A stretch of DNA of 6,769 bases from Gammaproteobacteria bacterium. GTDB taxonomy: Bacteria > Pseudomonadota > Gammaproteobacteria > Pseudomonadales > UBA3067. Under the pieces are notes generated by a model, which was not told where the DNA came from, did no database searches, and was given only the letters and a program-made list of their open reading frames with translations. Position numbers and translations under genes: made by a program. The stretch is taken from the NCBI GenBank assembly GCA_019090565.1, contig JAHRVS010000316.1, positions 1-6,769 of the forward strand, written 5' to 3'. Below are positions 5,133-6,769 of this stretch, piece after piece. Numbering within the stretch: position 1 is the first letter of the stretch; each line of letters starts with the position of its first letter.

Positions 5133-5723
5133 CTAGGTTTTCGACGTTGATGGCATGCGCAGAACCATCAAAATAATAAAAACCACAATATAAGGGGTGG
5201 CCAGGCTCCAGCCAGCTTTAATGAGCAAGGCGTAATGCAAAATACCGAGGGTTGCGATGACATACACCAGTTTATGGAGCCTCGACCAGTGTTTTCCACC
5301 TAAGCGTTTTATCATCTTATTGGAAGAGGTTACAGCTAGAGGTAGGAGCAAAAACCACGCAGACATGCCTAGGGCAATATAGGGGCGCATTAAAATATCC
5401 TCAAGAATATCCGTCCAAGCAAAATATTGGTCGAGATAAACATAAGAAGTTAAATGCAGGCAGGCGTAAAAAAAAGCGAACAGGCCTAACATGCGCCGTA
5501 GTTGTGTCGGCCAATACCAGCCTAAGAAACGACGCATAGGGGTGGCAGCCAGCGTTATTAACAAGAAACGCAGCGCCCAAAGCCCGGTTTCGTGAATGGC
5601 CGCTTCAATGGGGTTCGCGCCCAAGTGATGATTGTAACCTTGCCATGCCAGCCACACTATTGGTAAGCAGCAAATTAAAAAAACAAGCCGTTTAAACCAA
5701 CGTACTTGCTGTAAATAAGTCAT
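5133..5723 (-). CDS. msrQ: MsrQ, haem-b membrane subunit of the periplasmic methionine sulfoxide reductase
   Basis: MsrQ is an inner-membrane cytochrome b of the ferric-reductase-like family. It passes electrons from cytoplasmic or quinone donors to MsrP in the periplasm. The 196 residues hold about six hydrophobic segments. The conserved histidines sit in CLHLTSY, KHWSRLHKLVY and LGILHYAL. Counted from ATG 5723, the histidines at 90, 150 and 163 almost coincide with the haem ligands I recall for E. coli MsrQ. That numbering and the N-terminal match (QVRWFKRL) favour this start, though no clear Shine-Dalgarno precedes it. A GTG at 5744 and an ATG at 5735 are in-frame alternatives that add 7 or 4 residues; the GTG has a weak AAAGAG 8 nt upstream. 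The upstream gene on the same strand is msrP. The gap to msrP is about 200 bases, unlike the usual tight msrPQ spacing. The C-terminus is shorter than in E. coli. Confidence 0.9.
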   Translation of the reverse strand: MTYLQQVRWFKRLVFLICCLPIVWLAWQGYNHHLGANPIEAAIHETGLWALRFLLITLAATPMRRFLGWYWPTQLRRMLGLFAFFYACLHLTSYVYLDQYFAWTDILEDILMRPYIALGMSAWFLLLPLAVTSSNKMIKRLGGKHWSRLHKLVYVIATLGILHYALLIKAGWSLATPYIVVFIILMVLRMPSTSKT

Positions 5724-5740
5724 GGAAGAAAGCATTTCTA

Positions 5741-5919
5741 TCACTCAGCGCGCTCTTTCTTAACAATCATTCCGTGGTTAAGGGGAGCTCTAAGAACCAT
5801 TATTTTCTCACGAGAGCGTGAAGGCATTGCAGGTGGAGCCATAGCGTATAACGAAGATACGAGGCTTGGAGTGCGCCGTTGAAGCTATCGCTGGGGAGAA
5901 CACCTGCTAGAGGCTTCAT
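5741..5919 (-). other. Structured spacer between msrP and msrQ holding a small, apparently frameshifted ORF
   Basis: The minus strand reads ATG (5919-5917) through 39 codons to TAA (5802-5800), giving MKPLAGVLPSDSF... to ...LHLQCLHALVRK. Shifting frame just before that stop gives a second open stretch, SREKIMVLRAPLN... to ...KKERAE, ending in TGA at 5743-5741, which overlaps the alternative GTG start of msrQ. Together they would make one protein of about 59 residues broken by a single frameshift near 5815. No ribosome binding site is visible. The same DNA folds well: GCAGGTG (5829-5835) pairs with CACCTGC (5901-5907), with CGTAT/ATACG (5845-5849 with 5857-5861) inside and TCACG/CGTGA (5808-5812 with 5817-5821) beside it. 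I consider a dispersed, palindrome-rich intergenic repeat more likely than a real gene, but I could not test for other copies. Confidence 0.35.
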
Positions 5920-5929
5920 TAAGAGCCAG

Positions 5930-6769
5930 TTAAATGAGTTTCTTTAAGTTCATGCCGCTGTACAAACTGCCTACCTCTTCGTAGCCATTAAACATGAGTG
6001 TTTTTCGTTTTCGGAACTCACCGATTCGGCGTTCTTTTTTTTGGCTCCAACGAGGGTGGTTGACGGTTGGATTGACGTTGGAATAAAAGCCGTATTCACG
6101 AGGTGCTCTCAGGTTCCAGGATGTATCGGGTTGTTGCTCGGTGAAGCGAATTGCAACGATGGATTTAATGCTTTTAAATCCATATTTCCATGGAACTACC
6201 AAACGAATCGGTGCCCCATTTTGACCGAGCAGGGATTTTCCATATAGGCCCGTTGCAAGGATCGTGAGAGGGTGCATGGCTTCATCCATTCTTAGAGCTT
6301 CCACATAGGGCCATCTCAGTACAGATGAACTCAAGCCTGGCATTTGTTTGGCATCCTCCAAGGTTTCAAATTGAACATATTTTGCTTTGGAGTTGGGTTC
6401 GAAGCGTTTAATTAAATCTCCGAGAGGGAAGCCCTGCCAAGGAATCACCATCGACCAAGCTTCGACGCAACGTAAACGATAAATATGCTCTTCCTCTGCA
6501 TGAGGAGAAACGATGTCCTCCAATGTAAATGTGCCGGTCTTATTTGCCTCTCCTTCTACGCGTATAGACCATGGTTTAACCTTGAAGTTTTTGGCGTAAA
6601 TTGCTGGGTCAGATTTATCTGTGCCAAATTCGTAAAAATTGTTATAGGTCGTGATATCTTGATAGGGGGTGAGGACATCGGGTTTAGCAAGTTCTGGTTT
6701 TGATGATGCACTGTTCTGCGTCTTGGCATCGCAAGCACTCAGTAACAAGCTGGGAGCCAAGGCACTGGC
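5930..6769 (-). CDS. msrP: MsrP, periplasmic molybdopterin methionine sulfoxide reductase, N-terminus cut by the right window edge
   Basis: This is the catalytic subunit that reduces both stereoisomers of methionine sulfoxide in envelope proteins, using a molybdenum-molybdopterin cofactor and electrons from MsrQ. The reading frame stays open to base 6769, giving 279 residues. A TTG at 6760 is internal, not the start. Family blocks are intact: YNNFYEFG (42-49), the RLRCVEAWSM segment (98-107) whose Cys101 should be the Mo ligand, GFPLGDLI, MDEAMHPLT (161-169), LGQNGAPIRL with VPWKYGFKSIKSI (181-204), and NVNPTVNHPRWS (231-242). Compared with E. coli MsrP (334 aa), roughly 40-55 residues with the twin-arginine signal are missing beyond the edge. 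The visible leader end, ASALAPSLLLSAC (1-13), followed by Asp14, looks like a lipobox with an inner-membrane-retention residue. msrQ follows on the same strand after the 185-base spacer. Confidence 0.93.
   Translation of the reverse strand, partial: ASALAPSLLLSACDAKTQNSASSKPELAKPDVLTPYQDITTYNNFYEFGTDKSDPAIYAKNFKVKPWSIRVEGEANKTGTFTLEDIVSPHAEEEHIYRLRCVEAWSMVIPWQGFPLGDLIKRFEPNSKAKYVQFETLEDAKQMPGLSSSVLRWPYVEALRMDEAMHPLTILATGLYGKSLLGQNGAPIRLVVPWKYGFKSIKSIVAIRFTEQQPDTSWNLRAPREYGFYSNVNPTVNHPRWSQKKERRIGEFRKRKTLMFNGYEEVGSLYSGMNLKKLI

Noticed and set aside
5741..5929. Possible integron attC site in the msrP-msrQ spacer
   Set aside because: The nested palindromes suggested it, but no correctly placed RYYYAAC / GTTRRRY core pair was found and there is no cassette-like context.
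6758..6760. TTG at 6760 as the start of MsrP
   Set aside because: The frame is open upstream to the window edge, and starting here would remove the Tat signal and most of the leader; the gene is simply cut by the window.

Overview
The window looks like the chromosome of a marine or salt-adapted gammaproteobacterium with moderate GC. The evidence is indirect. It carries a long-form (type II) 2-isopropylmalate synthase next to an Lrp/AsnC regulator, a DUF1538 membrane-protein pair of the kind I recall from Halomonas, and an msrP-msrQ pair. No gene pins the genus, and there is no rRNA, tRNA, CRISPR, phage or transposase gene here.

Layout, left to right. (1) On the minus strand, leaving the window at base 1, is the start of leuA (49 codons visible). 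(2) A 186-base AT-rich divergent spacer separates leuA from an Lrp/AsnC-family regulator (334-801, +). (3) A tight four-gene plus-strand operon follows: two paralogous DUF1538 membrane proteins (umpA and umpB, overlapping by 4 nt), a PII-like trimeric signalling protein (9-nt gap, Shine-Dalgarno overlapping the umpB stop) and a two-CBS-domain protein (4-nt overlap). (4) A 310-base non-coding stretch (3188-3497) holds several inverted repeats. One is a strong intrinsic terminator, but it faces the minus strand, where no gene is known. (5) A 519-aa AMP-forming acyl-CoA synthetase (3498-5057, +) ends against a perfect 26-bp hairpin shared with (6) a convergent minus-strand msrP-msrQ pair. MsrP is cut by the right edge, and an unusual 185-base structured spacer lies between the two genes.

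How the parts work together. LeuA commits carbon to leucine, and the divergent Lrp-type regulator is a natural candidate to control it and/or itself. The ump operon reads as a cation/proton antiporter or related transporter made of two DUF1538 halves, with two soluble sensors that usually bind adenine nucleotides (a PII-like protein and a CBS pair). That would be transport gated by cell energy or a nucleotide signal, and it is the most interesting system here. MsrP (periplasmic molybdenum enzyme) and MsrQ (haem membrane protein) together repair oxidised methionines in envelope proteins. The visible MsrP leader ends in a lipobox followed by Asp, suggesting an inner-membrane-anchored Tat lipoprotein.

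The less expected observations are: the sensor pairing in the ump operon, with a PII-like protein that has no tyrosine at all; a minus-facing terminator with no matching gene; a frameshifted small ORF in a structured element splitting msrP from msrQ; and the lipoprotein form of MsrP.
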